Of a stretch of 64,000 nucleotides of DNA, positions 55,261-64,000 are shown in pieces (position 1 is the stretch's first letter; every line of letters starts with the position of its first letter). Origin of the DNA: Paenibacillus luteus (GTDB lineage Bacteria; Bacillota; Bacilli; Paenibacillales; Paenibacillaceae); assembly GCF_006542765.1 (NCBI RefSeq), contig NZ_SKCD01000022.1, forward strand, positions 248,001 to 312,000, read 5' to 3'. A model generated the notes under the pieces. The model was given only the letters and a program-made list of their open reading frames with translations. It was not told the origin of the DNA and did no database searches. The position numbers and the translations under genes were made by a program.

Positions 55261-55411
55261 TTCTTCATCTTTACTCACGATTGCGATCCGCGGTATCGCT
55301 CGGCCTCTCGTTACTTCAATTTATCGCCTTCAAGACGCATCCACAACCTGACGAATCATGTGTTTTTACCCCTCAAATTGCAGCACTGCGACAACCGGCT
55401 ACGCGCAGAAA

Positions 55412-55463
55412 CAATAACAAGGCGAAAGGTTAAGAGAAATCTTATCCTTTCGCCTTGTTATTG
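55412..55463 (-). terminator. Terminator of the response-regulator gene at 55472
   Basis: CAATAACAAGGCGAAAGG and CCTTTCGCCTTGTTATTG are exact 18-base arms; with one mismatch the stem extends five more pairs to a GAAA/TTTC loop. The minus strand continues TTTCTG. Very stable. Confidence 0.75.
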
Positions 55464-55471
55464 GAATTCAT

Positions 55472-57100
55472 CTATACGTTGAGGGAATCGCGATACTCTT
55501 GGGGCGTCATGCCCGTCACCTTCTTGAAGAAGCGCGTGAACGAATGAGCAGCTTCATACCCGACTGACACGGCAACCTCTTTTACCTTCAAATCGTTGAC
55601 ATGCAACAGTTCCTTTGCTTTTCTTGCTCTGCAGGTGTCGATGTATTCGGATAGGTTAATGCCCCTTTCCTGCTTGAAGAAACGCGACAGATAGGACGGA
55701 TTGAAGTAGTGGATTTCCGCAAGCCTTACCAAAGAAAGGTCCTCCCTCAGATGGTCTTCGATGTACTGGCAGATTCGGTCAATAACTTGCGAGGTTCTGT
55801 CCCGCTCGTCGCTCTGCTTATGTTGGAAAATCGCTTCCGCGGTTTGCTTCAAATACCCGAACCCCTCCTTCATCGAGGCATGGCAGTCCAGTCGCATCAG
55901 CTTCCCGTGATCGTCGAGGCGGCTTTGAAGCCCAAGCTTGTTCAAGCACGAGTAGAGCATCAGAGCAACTGAATAATAAGCTTCGATGGAGCGCTGCGCT
56001 TGCTCGTTGTGAAGCAGCGCCACTCTCGACAATTGCTCCCAATCGGAATAAAACTCTTCCGCGCGGCCAGCCTCCAAATGCGCGGCCATAATCTCTACTT
56101 TACGGCTCGGCACGAATGTTTCTTTCCCCGAAATTCCGTCCATATTCTCGTGACGATCCCTTAGAATCATGCAAATGCCGGTTCCGATCCTGAGCTGCTG
56201 CAGTCGGCGCAGTCTTTCATATTGCTGGGTGACGGCCGTCCATTCACAGCTCGCTCCGCTTATTGTCAACGTGATTTCCAGCTTGAGCGAGGCGAGGCAG
56301 GCTTCTTGGATAAGCTCGAGCACCCCCTCGATATAACAGGCAAAGTCGACGGGTGGTTTCCCTCCGCTTTCACTTTCAGGCTGTATGAACCACATAAGGT
56401 CACCATGCCGATCGACAATGCCGATGCTCTTCACATGGTCCTTCAACAAGGTATCCCATATCGTCCTAGCCGAAGCAAGCAGCTTACTCCTCCCCGTATA
56501 AGTCATGCCGGATGGATAGGACAATCTAGCAAGCACGAGCATGACGGTTTTCGTTGGGTCCAATCCGATATTCAAATGGCCGAATTCCTCGATGACCTCC
56601 TTCTGCTCCGAACAGAGCGAATCGCTCTCTTGCAGCAGTTGCCTCATATAATCGCCTTGCGCCATGAACTCGTATGCATACTTCTGCTCACGCGATTGTT
56701 CCAGCAACATATTCTCGACCGTGCTTCGCTGAATATCGAGCAAGGCGCCCCGCACGGCTTCCGTCACTTTCGCATAGCCTTCTGTCTTCAGCAAATAACG
56801 GACATCCGGCATTTGAAATGCCCGGTAGGCAAAATCAAATTCGCTATGTCCCGTAAGAAAAATGACCTTGCATCTCGGCCAATACGTCAATATTTCTTCC
56901 GACAATTCCAGTCCGTTCTTGCCCGGCATGGCGATATCGGTCATTACAATATCAATGCGCGTTCGTGACATCCATTCCAGAGCTTCCTTAGCCGAATACG
57001 CCTTGCAAACGTCCAATTGATCCGGCATGAGCTTGCTCAACACCTCATAAAGGCCGTCGGTAATAATCTCCTCGTCATCGACGATAAGCAGACGGTGCAT
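55472..57100 (-). CDS. YesN-like response regulator with AraC-type DNA-binding domain
   Basis: This 542-residue regulator is the last gene of the operon encoding a binding protein, kinase and regulator. The start is ATG 57100, with AGGAGG six bases upstream; it overlaps the kinase by 26 bases. The receiver has VDDE at 7-10, Asp55 in IVMTDIAMP, TGH and the Lys in YLLKTEG. After a long middle region, the AraC HTH pair is at the C-terminus (LVRLAEIHYFNPSYLSRFFK, VKEVAVSVGYEAAHSFTRFF). It is paralogous to the regulator at 6247-7917. It probably controls xylan or oligosaccharide genes nearby. Confidence 0.9.
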   Translation of the reverse strand: MHRLLIVDDEEIITDGLYEVLSKLMPDQLDVCKAYSAKEALEWMSRTRIDIVMTDIAMPGKNGLELSEEILTYWPRCKVIFLTGHSEFDFAYRAFQMPDVRYLLKTEGYAKVTEAVRGALLDIQRSTVENMLLEQSREQKYAYEFMAQGDYMRQLLQESDSLCSEQKEVIEEFGHLNIGLDPTKTVMLVLARLSYPSGMTYTGRSKLLASARTIWDTLLKDHVKSIGIVDRHGDLMWFIQPESESGGKPPVDFACYIEGVLELIQEACLASLKLEITLTISGASCEWTAVTQQYERLRRLQQLRIGTGICMILRDRHENMDGISGKETFVPSRKVEIMAAHLEAGRAEEFYSDWEQLSRVALLHNEQAQRSIEAYYSVALMLYSCLNKLGLQSRLDDHGKLMRLDCHASMKEGFGYLKQTAEAIFQHKQSDERDRTSQVIDRICQYIEDHLREDLSLVRLAEIHYFNPSYLSRFFKQERGINLSEYIDTCRARKAKELLHVNDLKVKEVAVSVGYEAAHSFTRFFKKVTGMTPQEYRDSLNV

Positions 57101-58844
57101 CCCCATCCTCCTCCTTTGAATTTATGCGTATTTCGACTCGCAAGCCACCTAGCTCGCTTCTGGAAAGATACAAGCCGCTGCCTTCTCCATAGGTCAGTAT
57201 AATGCGACGGTGGATATTAATGATCCCTGTCATTTCATGCGCTTCCCCGTTATTTGCCATTTGTCCGTTCAAAGCGTCGATTACAGCATCGTCGATCCGG
57301 CTTCCGTTGTCTTCGACGACAATCATGGACTCCGCCTCATTCCGCGCAAAGAAGATGCGCAGAAAGCCCTCCTCCGACATTTTCTCAAGACTATGCTCAT
57401 ACGCGTTCTCGATAATCGGCTGAACGATAAGCCTTGGTACGCGTATGCGCTCCAACTCCTTCGGCAGTTCGTCGAACTGTACGCTTATGCGTCTGGAGAA
57501 CCTAAGCATCTGGATCTCGGTGTACATCCTTGCATGCTTGATTTCCTCCGAAAGGTAAACGTTATCCTCCCCGTTGCGCGTAATGAATCTGAAATATTCC
57601 CCCAGCATATTGGTAAACAGCTCGATACGGTCCGTATCGCCCGTTTTGGCGAGCGAATTAAGAATAAAGAAGCTATTGTACAGGAAATGAGGGTTAATCT
57701 GGGATTGCAGCTGCTTCAGCTCCGCCTTCTGCATCATCAGCTTCTGCTTAAAATCCTGATCGATCAGCGCCTGCAATTTGTTCAGCATCTGATTAAAACG
57801 GTCATACAAATAACCGAATTCGTCCTTCTTCTCGTGATCGATCTGAATATCCAGCGTGCCGCCTTCCATTCTGCGGAAGCTCTGAACAAGCAGCAGCAAT
57901 GGCCGATGAACGAGCCTGTATGTCGAGAGGGAATAAACGACAATCGCAAGAATCGACGTACCCGTGAACAGCCAAGCCCATAGATTAAACTTATTAAGCG
58001 GCCTCTTTACCGTCTCCTCCGGTAAATATGTGACGACCGAAAGCCCTAATTCCGGCGAATCGGCTTTGTCGACATGATACGTTTGTCCATTTACTTTCAA
58101 CAGCAGAGAACGTTCTTCCGAAATACGCGGTGTTTGCAAATAGTTGTCCAATATATCGCTAGACTTGTCGTTTCCAAGCAGCGCAAAATCCGCCTTTTCG
58201 GCGATTAGGAAAGAACCACTCTCGGCATAAACGCTCAGTTGGTTCAACGATTCCTTCAACTTCGCCATATCGAGCTCGATCTGCACGATGTAAAGCGGTT
58301 CTTCCCCCTTCCTTCCCCCGAACTTGGAGGCGCTTAAGTGGAGCGAATCACCCTGCCTGATGAGACGCTTCGCCCCGTTTCGTTCCGACACAGCACGGAT
58401 TTGGTCATACCTTTCTTGTTCGAGATCGTGAACGGCATTGCCGAATGAGAGCGTTTTTCCAATAGAGGGAATATGAACGTATATATCCTTCATGTAAGCA
58501 CTGCTGTTCTTAATAGAGGTCAGCCTATGAACCAAGTAATCCATGCTTTCCTTCTTCTCTACGCTGTCCATCATATCCCACGTTACCGCGATCTTCGTAA
58601 GCTCTCCCTCCTGCAGCATATCGAATTGCTGAACCTCCAGCCATTCCACCTCGCGGTTCATGTCTTCAAGATACGATGACAGCTGCGCCAAGGTGTTTCT
58701 GGAAATGTCTTGGCTCGCGTTGGTGTAACTCCAGTTATATAAATAAACACCAAGTAAGATAATGGGCAATATAACGACGAGATACATGATGACAAGCCTT
58801 AAAAACAAAGCATGACGCATCGAATTGACGGGTATCTTGAGCAA
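57075..58844 (-). CDS. YesM-like sensor histidine kinase
   Basis: This membrane sensor has about 589 residues. I prefer TTG 58844 (AGGAG ten bases upstream), giving an N-terminus LLKIPVNSMRHALFLRLVIM that fits the family; an in-frame ATG at 58928 would add residues with no similarity. Helix 1 is VIMYLVVILPIILLGVYLYN. A roughly 260-residue extracellular sensor and helix 2 (WAWLFTGTSILAIVVYSLST) follow. The HAMP end is KKDEFGYLYDRFNQML, the phospho-His motif QSQINPHFLYNSFFI, and the ATPase boxes are VQPIIENAYEHS and DNGSR. It is transcribed behind the binding protein and ahead of the regulator. Confidence 0.88.
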   Translation of the reverse strand: MLKIPVNSMRHALFLRLVIMYLVVILPIILLGVYLYNWSYTNASQDISRNTLAQLSSYLEDMNREVEWLEVQQFDMLQEGELTKIAVTWDMMDSVEKKESMDYLVHRLTSIKNSSAYMKDIYVHIPSIGKTLSFGNAVHDLEQERYDQIRAVSERNGAKRLIRQGDSLHLSASKFGGRKGEEPLYIVQIELDMAKLKESLNQLSVYAESGSFLIAEKADFALLGNDKSSDILDNYLQTPRISEERSLLLKVNGQTYHVDKADSPELGLSVVTYLPEETVKRPLNKFNLWAWLFTGTSILAIVVYSLSTYRLVHRPLLLLVQSFRRMEGGTLDIQIDHEKKDEFGYLYDRFNQMLNKLQALIDQDFKQKLMMQKAELKQLQSQINPHFLYNSFFILNSLAKTGDTDRIELFTNMLGEYFRFITRNGEDNVYLSEEIKHARMYTEIQMLRFSRRISVQFDELPKELERIRVPRLIVQPIIENAYEHSLEKMSEEGFLRIFFARNEAESMIVVEDNGSRIDDAVIDALNGQMANNGEAHEMTGIINIHRRIILTYGEGSGLYLSRSELGGLRVEIRINSKEEDGDAPSAYRR

Positions 58845-58935
58845 TCTTACACAACTCCTCGCAAGCAGCATTATCCATGGTGGGAACAAGGAGCCCAAAA
58901 GCAAAGGGATCGCCATGAACGAAACCAATTCTTAT

Positions 58936-60612
58936 CTAGGATGAACCATCCTTCTTCGCATACCATTCGTTCACCTCAGCCGTCATCTGCGAACCGCCTA
59001 ATCGATGCCATTCCTCAACGAAACGGTCAAATTCCTCGATAGGCCTTCCGAGAATAATGTTCATATATGTTTTGTTCTTCAAATCGTCCAATATGGATTG
59101 CTTCTCGATAATCGCTTGCGTCGGAACGCCGACGAACTTCTCGTAAAGCAGCTGATTATTTTTTTCATAATCCCTAAAGATAGAGAATGCCCCCTTGGAA
59201 CCATAAGTACGCTCCCACCCCCATCCGGTTACGATGTTCTCAGTCAAATACGCATCGATGTTTTTTTTGATTGCTTTTGCCTCATCATGCAGCACCGCTT
59301 CGTCTCCCGTTGTCCGGAATTCATCCAACTGCAGAAAAGCCTCGTAATTTTTAAGCAATGGCGCGGGAGTAAAGGGCGAGAGCTGCCATGCCGGATACGG
59401 AGTGCTGTAGTAGGTTTCGTATTCGGCCGTAACGCCCCAATTTTTCTCCAGATGCAAATTGATCATTTTCACGATCGCTTCGGGGTGTTCGACCCCTTTC
59501 TTGACGGCTAGAAACTGCGTAGTCGCGAATCGAAGCGGTACTTTGGGCAACTGACCGCTATCCGACACAATAGGGTACGGCTGCCAGTCCGCATTGGCAT
59601 CTTTCTCGTAGTTCGCTTGAACCACGAATGATCCCCATTGCTCACCGTACATGATGCCGATTTTCCCTTCCGTGATCATCGCCTTCTCTTTGCGGCCGTC
59701 CTTCAGCGCAAATTCCGGATCAATTTGTCCGTCGCGGTACATCTGCTGAAGAACGGCTAGCGCCTTTTTCGCTTCCGGCTGAACGGCTCCATTCATGAGC
59801 TTGCCCTTACCATCCTCCAACCAAATGTTTGGGTAAGCACCGTAACCGGCCATAAAGTCCAAAGCCCCCATAACGGGATCCCACAAATATTGCGTTAGCG
59901 CCAGCCCGTACGTGTCATTTTTGCCATTTCCGTCGGGATCGTTTTCTGTAAACGCTTTCGAAATTGCGAGTAACTCATTCATTGTCTCTGGCGGCTCTAA
60001 ATTGAGCCTATTCAGCCAATCGGTCCGTATCCATAAATATTGGGCGCCTTCAATTGATGCCGACGTTTCCGGTATCGCCATCAGCTTCCCGTCAATCGTT
60101 GCCGCCTCAAACGGCCCCGTTCCTTCCTGGTTCAGCACATCCTTGGTGAACGGCGCTGCATACTGCTCATACACACTAGTTAAATCCTGCATGAGTTCTT
60201 CGTTTGCCAATTGCCGCAGCTGCTGCGCATTCACCCTAACGATATCAGGGATGTTGCCCGATGCTAACGCAGATCCTAGTTTTTGTTGATAAAGATCCCT
60301 TTTCGCAGTCCATTGGTACTTAACCCGAATGCCAAGCATATCCTCGTAGAGCTGCGTCCACCGATTGTTTTCAAGTGACTCCCCGGGAAAATTGGCAATC
60401 AAATCAGTAAAATCTTCGTCTATTTCACGTACGAGCGAAATTTCGATCGGAGGATTATATTTGGTTAAGCCTAAATCCGAATACATCGATTGTTCCACAT
60501 CATCGGTATCCGGCTTCTCAGCCGCTTCCTTCTTATCGCACGCCGTAAGCGTCTGCATAAACATGAATACGGCGAGCATGAGCACAGCCTTATTCCATAT
60601 TCGCTTCCGCAA
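58936..60612 (-). CDS. Sugar-binding lipoprotein without permease genes
   Basis: I take TTG 60612 as start, because GGGG lies eight bases upstream and this gives a 25-residue signal peptide ending in the lipobox TLTAC (Cys25); ATG 60648 would make an unusually long one. The protein is then 558 residues. The mature part matches the binding protein at 4469-6145 in layout: SALASGNIPDIVRVNAQQLR, WIRTDWLNRLNLEPPETMNE, ENDPDGNGKNDTYGLALTQY. No permease genes occur in this operon. Its direct coupling to a histidine kinase suggests it may serve as a co-sensor that presents sugar to the kinase, or share permeases with another locus. Confidence 0.87.
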   Translation of the reverse strand: MRKRIWNKAVLMLAVFMFMQTLTACDKKEAAEKPDTDDVEQSMYSDLGLTKYNPPIEISLVREIDEDFTDLIANFPGESLENNRWTQLYEDMLGIRVKYQWTAKRDLYQQKLGSALASGNIPDIVRVNAQQLRQLANEELMQDLTSVYEQYAAPFTKDVLNQEGTGPFEAATIDGKLMAIPETSASIEGAQYLWIRTDWLNRLNLEPPETMNELLAISKAFTENDPDGNGKNDTYGLALTQYLWDPVMGALDFMAGYGAYPNIWLEDGKGKLMNGAVQPEAKKALAVLQQMYRDGQIDPEFALKDGRKEKAMITEGKIGIMYGEQWGSFVVQANYEKDANADWQPYPIVSDSGQLPKVPLRFATTQFLAVKKGVEHPEAIVKMINLHLEKNWGVTAEYETYYSTPYPAWQLSPFTPAPLLKNYEAFLQLDEFRTTGDEAVLHDEAKAIKKNIDAYLTENIVTGWGWERTYGSKGAFSIFRDYEKNNQLLYEKFVGVPTQAIIEKQSILDDLKNKTYMNIILGRPIEEFDRFVEEWHRLGGSQMTAEVNEWYAKKDGSS

Positions 60613-60776
60613 GATGACAACCCCATTTCTCGTCAACGAATTAATCATGTATAATTATTATTTTCCATGATTAATCACCAAAAAATCAAGAGCCAATCTT
60701 TTATAATGTTACCCATTCTTTACTTAATGCAAAATATAAGGTTCAAATCGAAATTTGTTTGCCGACAGCATGCAAA

Positions 60777-60800
60777 AAACACGCCGGTGCTGGCGTGTTT
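60777..60800 (-). terminator. Terminator of the P-loop/ABC gene run
   Basis: AAACACGCC and GGCGTGTTT form a nine-base stem; the minus strand ends GGCGTGTTTTTTGC, a textbook intrinsic terminator for the genes coming from 61-64 kb. Confidence 0.8.
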
Positions 60801-60898
60801 ATTATTTATACATCTGTAATAGTTCAACTAATGGGTTTAGACTCAATGAGATTCTGGAAGAAGGAATCCATACAGATGCATAGTCTATCTATAATAGT

Positions 60899-60943
60899 CC
60901 CAAACCCAGCAGCTCCAAATGAACTGGCTATGGCTGGGTTTTG
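60899..60943 (-). repeat. Inverted repeat of unknown role
   Basis: AAACCCAGC and GCTGGGTTT are inverted repeats separated by 25 bases, between the P-loop gene stop and the terminator at 60777. It could be a second, weaker terminator. Confidence 0.4.
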
Positions 60944-61043
60944 GAGAAATAGATAAGTTGAACGGAAGAATTGAAGGATAAATTAATTATTTCTATTCTT
61001 TCAAATAACATCTTCCCATTTAAAATGAGATAAATATGTTGTT

Positions 61044-61676
61044 TTAGGCGAAGTCTTTGTCCTCCATGATGGTTCTTACATAGCTATTCCAGTCCTTATT
61101 ATCTGTATTTATTTCTAAAGTTGGCACCCGCGATCGTTTAGCTTGATGTCTCAATTCATTCTGAACACTTAATAATTCATTCATTGACGACTGCACTTCT
61201 TCTTTGGTTTTATACATCCATTCCTCTGGTTGTCGGCTTTTAATTCTATCTTCAACTACTTCTGGTGAGATTGAAAGCAAGATGCACTTTGCAGACAACG
61301 ATACAAGTTGTTCTTCAATTTCAATTATTTCTGAAGTATCCGAATCAGAAAAAGCTGCTCTGTGATTTAAGTGAAACCTTTCTAATACATAAAACAGACC
61401 TCTCGCCCTTCGGGATGCAGGACCTAAATAAACCGCCCATTCGTTAAGCTTTTTAAGCATTTCTACTCGTTCTCTAAGTATTTTTATATGCTCTTCTCGA
61501 GTCAGGCTCTCGTACTTCCCATGATTATGATTTAAAATCTGTGAGTAGTGTTCTCCTAAAATAACTACGCTTCGTTCTGCAGACTCATCTTGAGATTGAT
61601 ATTGCTTTATTGCTCTTAATAATGAAGTCTTTCCGGCATTAGAATAACCTTCAAGAATGATTCCTCTACTATGCAT
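61044..61676 (-). CDS. P-loop NTPase resembling small nucleoside/nucleotide kinases
   Basis: This 210-residue protein starts at ATG 61676 with GGAG eight bases upstream; a TTG 18 bases earlier lies in the ribosome site. The Walker A loop is GYSNAGKTS (10-18) close to the N-terminus. An LID-like segment (EVVEDRIKSRQPEEWMYKTK) resembles the thymidylate-kinase fold. The candidate Walker B hydrophobic strand is CILLSISPE. No signal peptide or membrane helix is present. It follows two ABC exporter genes with an 80-base gap and precedes a strong terminator. Its substrate is not predictable; it could phosphorylate a nucleoside or small metabolite. Confidence 0.7.
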   Translation of the reverse strand: MHSRGIILEGYSNAGKTSLLRAIKQYQSQDESAERSVVILGEHYSQILNHNHGKYESLTREEHIKILRERVEMLKKLNEWAVYLGPASRRARGLFYVLERFHLNHRAAFSDSDTSEIIEIEEQLVSLSAKCILLSISPEVVEDRIKSRQPEEWMYKTKEEVQSSMNELLSVQNELRHQAKRSRVPTLEINTDNKDWNSYVRTIMEDKDFA

Positions 61677-61756
61677 ACTCGATTCTCCTTTCAATTACAA
61701 TACTCGTCTATCGTCCGGAATTCTTATCGTCCCGATTCCTTGTAGCTTGATTATTT

Positions 61757-63574
61757 TCAAGCTCCAACGACCACACGGTAGCGCGAGGCCTGAAGGTTAA
61801 ACATTTGAGCGTACTTCCCGTCCATTCTCATAAGCTCTTCGTGTGAACCTTGCTCAATAATTTGACCATTTTCCATCATGAGAATACGATCCGCCATTCT
61901 GGTCGTCGATAAGCGATGGGAAATGAAGATGATAGGTCGATCTTCTGCCTTCTCCAGCATGACTTGATTCAAATGGTATTCACTCATAGGATCCAATGCG
62001 CTGGAGGGCTCGTCTAATAGGATAAGAAGAGTCGGTTTGGCGAACACTCTTGCGATCGCTACCTTCTGAGCCTCTCCACCAGATAGCTCTATCCCGGCGT
62101 CGTCAAACTCCTTGGTGACGGAAGTATCGGTCCCCAATTGCAAGGATTGCAGCTTATGGCCAAAACCGCTTTTCTCCAGCGCTTCTCTTACCAGAAATGA
62201 ATCGCCGGATGTAAACTGATTCATGACGACATTTTGGGAAAGCGTAGCAGCGAACAACTGGTGATCCTGAAAAACGGAGCTAATCTTCATACGGTAATCA
62301 TCCAGCTTAAACTGATCAATTTGTATTCCGTTTAAGCGAATGTCTCCCGAGCTTGCATCATATAGACGCATGATCAGTTTCGTTAAGGTTGTTTTCCCCG
62401 CACCATTGTAACCTACGATTGCAATTTTCTCACCTGGCCTAATGCTGAAATTAACGTTATGAAGAATCCGCGGCCCGGATGGACCATATTGGAACGATAA
62501 CTCATTTAGCTTTAATCCAGTAAACTGATCCGGCACAGGCAGTGGATCTTCTACTTCCTTCAGAGTGTTCTTCTGCTCCAGAAAGCTTCTTAACTTCTCG
62601 ATATATAAGCTGTTCTCTTGCATCTCACTGATGAGCGTCGTCATATATTGCATGTTGCCTTTTAGACGCCATGATGAATTCAACAATGTAACTGCGCTTC
62701 CATAGCTTAGCGTTCCTTTCACTAACGACATAAAGACAACATAAGTCACGTACATGCCACTCAAAATCAACTCGTTGAAGAAATACTCTGAGGTGAAATT
62801 TAACCAGAACTGCTTTTTCGAACGCTTTTGAATAATTCCGTGCATTTCTTTATGCGTATCGCTGAAATCTCTAAAAAATTTCTCCTTGATGGAATAAAGC
62901 CTTAATTCCTTCGCATAATCAGCCAAATAAAACAACCGTTTCAAATAGATTCGTTTACGATCCTTTTCGTTTAGCTCCATTCTCATTTTGTACCTGATTT
63001 TATTGGTGATCATGCTGACAATTAGAGTTAGAATGAAAGACGCGAGCACAAATAGCAAACCAAGCTTGTCAACGAACAAGAAAAAGCTTATAGAGGTTAT
63101 AATAACCGTGACGGATCGGCACAATTTTCTAATGTTGTTTATCGTAGCATCAATTCGATTATGGGCATCATTGGCGCTCCACACATAATCATTATAATAA
63201 ACAGGATCATCATAGTTGGCCAAATCGGTGCTAATCGCTTTTTCGTAGAGATCCATCCTTATTTTTTGATAAAGCAATTCTTTTCCTTTCGGTTCAACGC
63301 TTTGAAAATAGATGCTGTCCAGCACAAAGCAAATTGCGATAAACAAAATCGTAAGGCCGATATAGAAGGCAACGGTAGAGAAGGAAGTGCCATATTGAAC
63401 GCTGTCGAATACAAACTTAATCAAAATGACATGCTCAATAAAAATTTCGATTTCCTGCAAGCATGCATACAAGCATGTAAAGATAATATAGTTGCGGGAA
63501 TAGCGCAGCCCGTATTTCATAATAAACCAATTATTTTTAAGGACCCGAGTAAAGCTATGCTTATTAGGCTTCAT
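61757..63574 (-). CDS. ABC exporter half-transporter, permease-ATPase fusion
   Basis: This 605-residue half-transporter starts at ATG 63574, overlapping the preceding ABC gene by 11 bases. Helices 1-6 occupy about residues 25-310 (YIIFTCLYACLQEIEIFIEH, VAFYIGLTILFIAICFVLDS, LGLLFVLASFILTLIVSMIT). The ATPase domain runs from about 350: Walker A GYNGAGKTTLT, Q-loop FQDHQL, signature ELSGGEAQKVAIA, Walker B LLILLDEPSSALD and switch His in ISHR. All motifs are intact. It very likely forms a heterodimer with the next gene. The cargo is unknown, perhaps a peptide. Confidence 0.88.
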   Translation of the reverse strand: MKPNKHSFTRVLKNNWFIMKYGLRYSRNYIIFTCLYACLQEIEIFIEHVILIKFVFDSVQYGTSFSTVAFYIGLTILFIAICFVLDSIYFQSVEPKGKELLYQKIRMDLYEKAISTDLANYDDPVYYNDYVWSANDAHNRIDATINNIRKLCRSVTVIITSISFFLFVDKLGLLFVLASFILTLIVSMITNKIRYKMRMELNEKDRKRIYLKRLFYLADYAKELRLYSIKEKFFRDFSDTHKEMHGIIQKRSKKQFWLNFTSEYFFNELILSGMYVTYVVFMSLVKGTLSYGSAVTLLNSSWRLKGNMQYMTTLISEMQENSLYIEKLRSFLEQKNTLKEVEDPLPVPDQFTGLKLNELSFQYGPSGPRILHNVNFSIRPGEKIAIVGYNGAGKTTLTKLIMRLYDASSGDIRLNGIQIDQFKLDDYRMKISSVFQDHQLFAATLSQNVVMNQFTSGDSFLVREALEKSGFGHKLQSLQLGTDTSVTKEFDDAGIELSGGEAQKVAIARVFAKPTLLILLDEPSSALDPMSEYHLNQVMLEKAEDRPIIFISHRLSTTRMADRILMMENGQIIEQGSHEELMRMDGKYAQMFNLQASRYRVVVGA

Positions 63575-64000
63575 GCAGATTCACCACTCCTGCCAACTCT
63601 TCTTGATCAACATACTTTTCCGCTTGCTTTAAGAATAGCTCCGCATATTTCCCCTGTAGCTGCATCAATTCTATATGCGAACCAGACTCTCTGATTTCGC
63701 CATCCTCCATGAAATAAATGCGATCTGCCAGCATAGCTGATGACATGCGATGAGAAATAATAACAACGGCTTTATCCGTGCAGGCTTCCATCATACTTTC
63801 AAAAATTTCATATTCCGCAATCGGATCCAACGCGCTCGTAGGCTCATCAAGCACGAGAATTTCGGCCTGTTGCGCAAAAATGCGCGCTATCGCAATTTTT
63901 TGAAACTCGCCGCCCGATAAAACAACTCCTTGATCATCAAACTCTTTCGTAAGCATCGTATCTATTCCCTTTGGCAACGAGGCTACCTTATCGTATACTC
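63564..64000 (-). CDS. ABC exporter half-transporter, C-terminal ATPase part (cut by window end)
   Basis: The frame runs open to the window edge, beginning VYDKVASLPKGIDTMLTKEF. It contains the signature VLSGGEFQKIAIA, Walker B EILVLDEPTSALD and the switch ISHR. The stop lies at 63564, inside the next ABC gene start. It resembles its neighbour closely over this region (LTKEFDDQGVVLSGGE versus VTKEFDDAGIELSGGE), pointing to an old duplication and a heterodimeric exporter. Membrane part and start are outside the window. Confidence 0.85.
   Translation of the reverse strand, partial: VYDKVASLPKGIDTMLTKEFDDQGVVLSGGEFQKIAIARIFAQQAEILVLDEPTSALDPIAEYEIFESMMEACTDKAVVIISHRMSSAMLADRIYFMEDGEIRESGSHIELMQLQGKYAELFLKQAEKYVDQEELAGVVNLHEA

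Larger units (their letters stand above)
60613..61043. other. Intergenic region between binding-protein gene and P-loop gene
   Basis: Contains the minus-strand terminator at 60777-60800 and a second hairpin at 60899-60943. The part nearest the binding-protein gene is AT-rich and must hold its promoter, but I see no convincing element. No gene is supported. Confidence 0.5.

Noticed and set aside
56222-56968. 248-codon plus-strand open frame
   Set aside because: Antisense to the response regulator at 55472-57100; no domain and no ribosome site.
57210-57983. 257-codon plus-strand open frame
   Set aside because: Antisense to the conserved ATPase region of the histidine kinase, with no initiation signals.
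60759-60956. Small plus-strand gene near 60.8 kb
   Set aside because: It runs through the terminator at 60777-60800 and has no ribosome binding site.
1-64000. CRISPR arrays, tRNA or rRNA genes, insertion sequences
   Set aside because: No regularly spaced direct repeats, cloverleaf-like or rRNA sequence, transposase frames or terminal inverted repeats were recognised.

Overview
The window looks like chromosome from a low-to-moderate GC Gram-positive soil bacterium of the Paenibacillus type. Three things point there: strong GGAGG-type ribosome binding sites with frequent TTG and GTG starts; many Lpl-type sugar ABC transporters paired with YesM/YesN-like two-component systems; and a very large secreted glycoside hydrolase with three C-terminal S-layer homology (SLH) domains. 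No rRNA, tRNA, IS element, phage gene or CRISPR array was seen. Almost all genes are on the minus strand. The exceptions are an SGNH hydrolase, a short AraC regulator and a GH8 gene.

Layout: (1) 1-1325, 5' part of a membrane-bound AraC-type regulator. (2) 1.7-11.5 kb, an oligosaccharide uptake unit in transcription order permease, permease, histidine kinase, response regulator, binding lipoprotein, GH78 alpha-L-rhamnosidase. (3) 11.7-20.3 kb, a 2,882-residue surface protein with LamG, Ig-like, GH43, F5/8C, Fn3 and SLH modules, preceded by two cre-like boxes. (4) 20.8-23.6 kb, a zone of gene decay: an L-arabinose isomerase pseudogene, a 5'-truncated DUF4432 gene, a beta-helix gene fragment and a possible HTH remnant. 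(5) 23.6-43.5 kb, a xylan/arabinoxylan locus: SGNH esterase-like enzyme, intracellular GH10 xylanase, two intracellular GH43 enzymes, anchored GH10 xylanase, then a long run of transport and surface genes. That run holds two permease pairs, a DUF5696 lipoprotein, a YIP1-family protein, an NHL-repeat protein, a binding protein fused to beta-sandwich domains, and a second binding lipoprotein. (6) 43.9-44.6 kb, an AraC regulator with a degenerate receiver domain. (7) 44.8-50.4 kb, a four-gene ABC/HlyD/FtsX export operon. (8) 50.7-60.6 kb, an anchored GH43 arabinoxylan enzyme, an orphan AraC response regulator, a GH8 reducing-end xylose-releasing enzyme, and a binding protein/histidine kinase/response regulator operon without permeases. 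(9) 61.0-64.0 kb, a P-loop kinase-like protein and two tandem ABC exporter half-transporters, the second cut by the window end.

How the parts fit (inference): surface-anchored GH10, GH43 and the SLH giant would cut and debranch arabinoxylan or arabinogalactan outside the cell. Binding proteins and CUT1-type permeases would import the oligosaccharides. Cytoplasmic GH10, GH43 and GH8 enzymes and GH78 would finish degradation. Sensor kinases and AraC regulators would detect the sugars, and cre-like boxes suggest carbon catabolite control. No transporter ATPase of the MsmX type is in the window, so the permeases probably share one encoded elsewhere. The least understood part is the 30.7-43.5 kb transport locus with DUF5696, YIP1, NHL and the fused binding protein.
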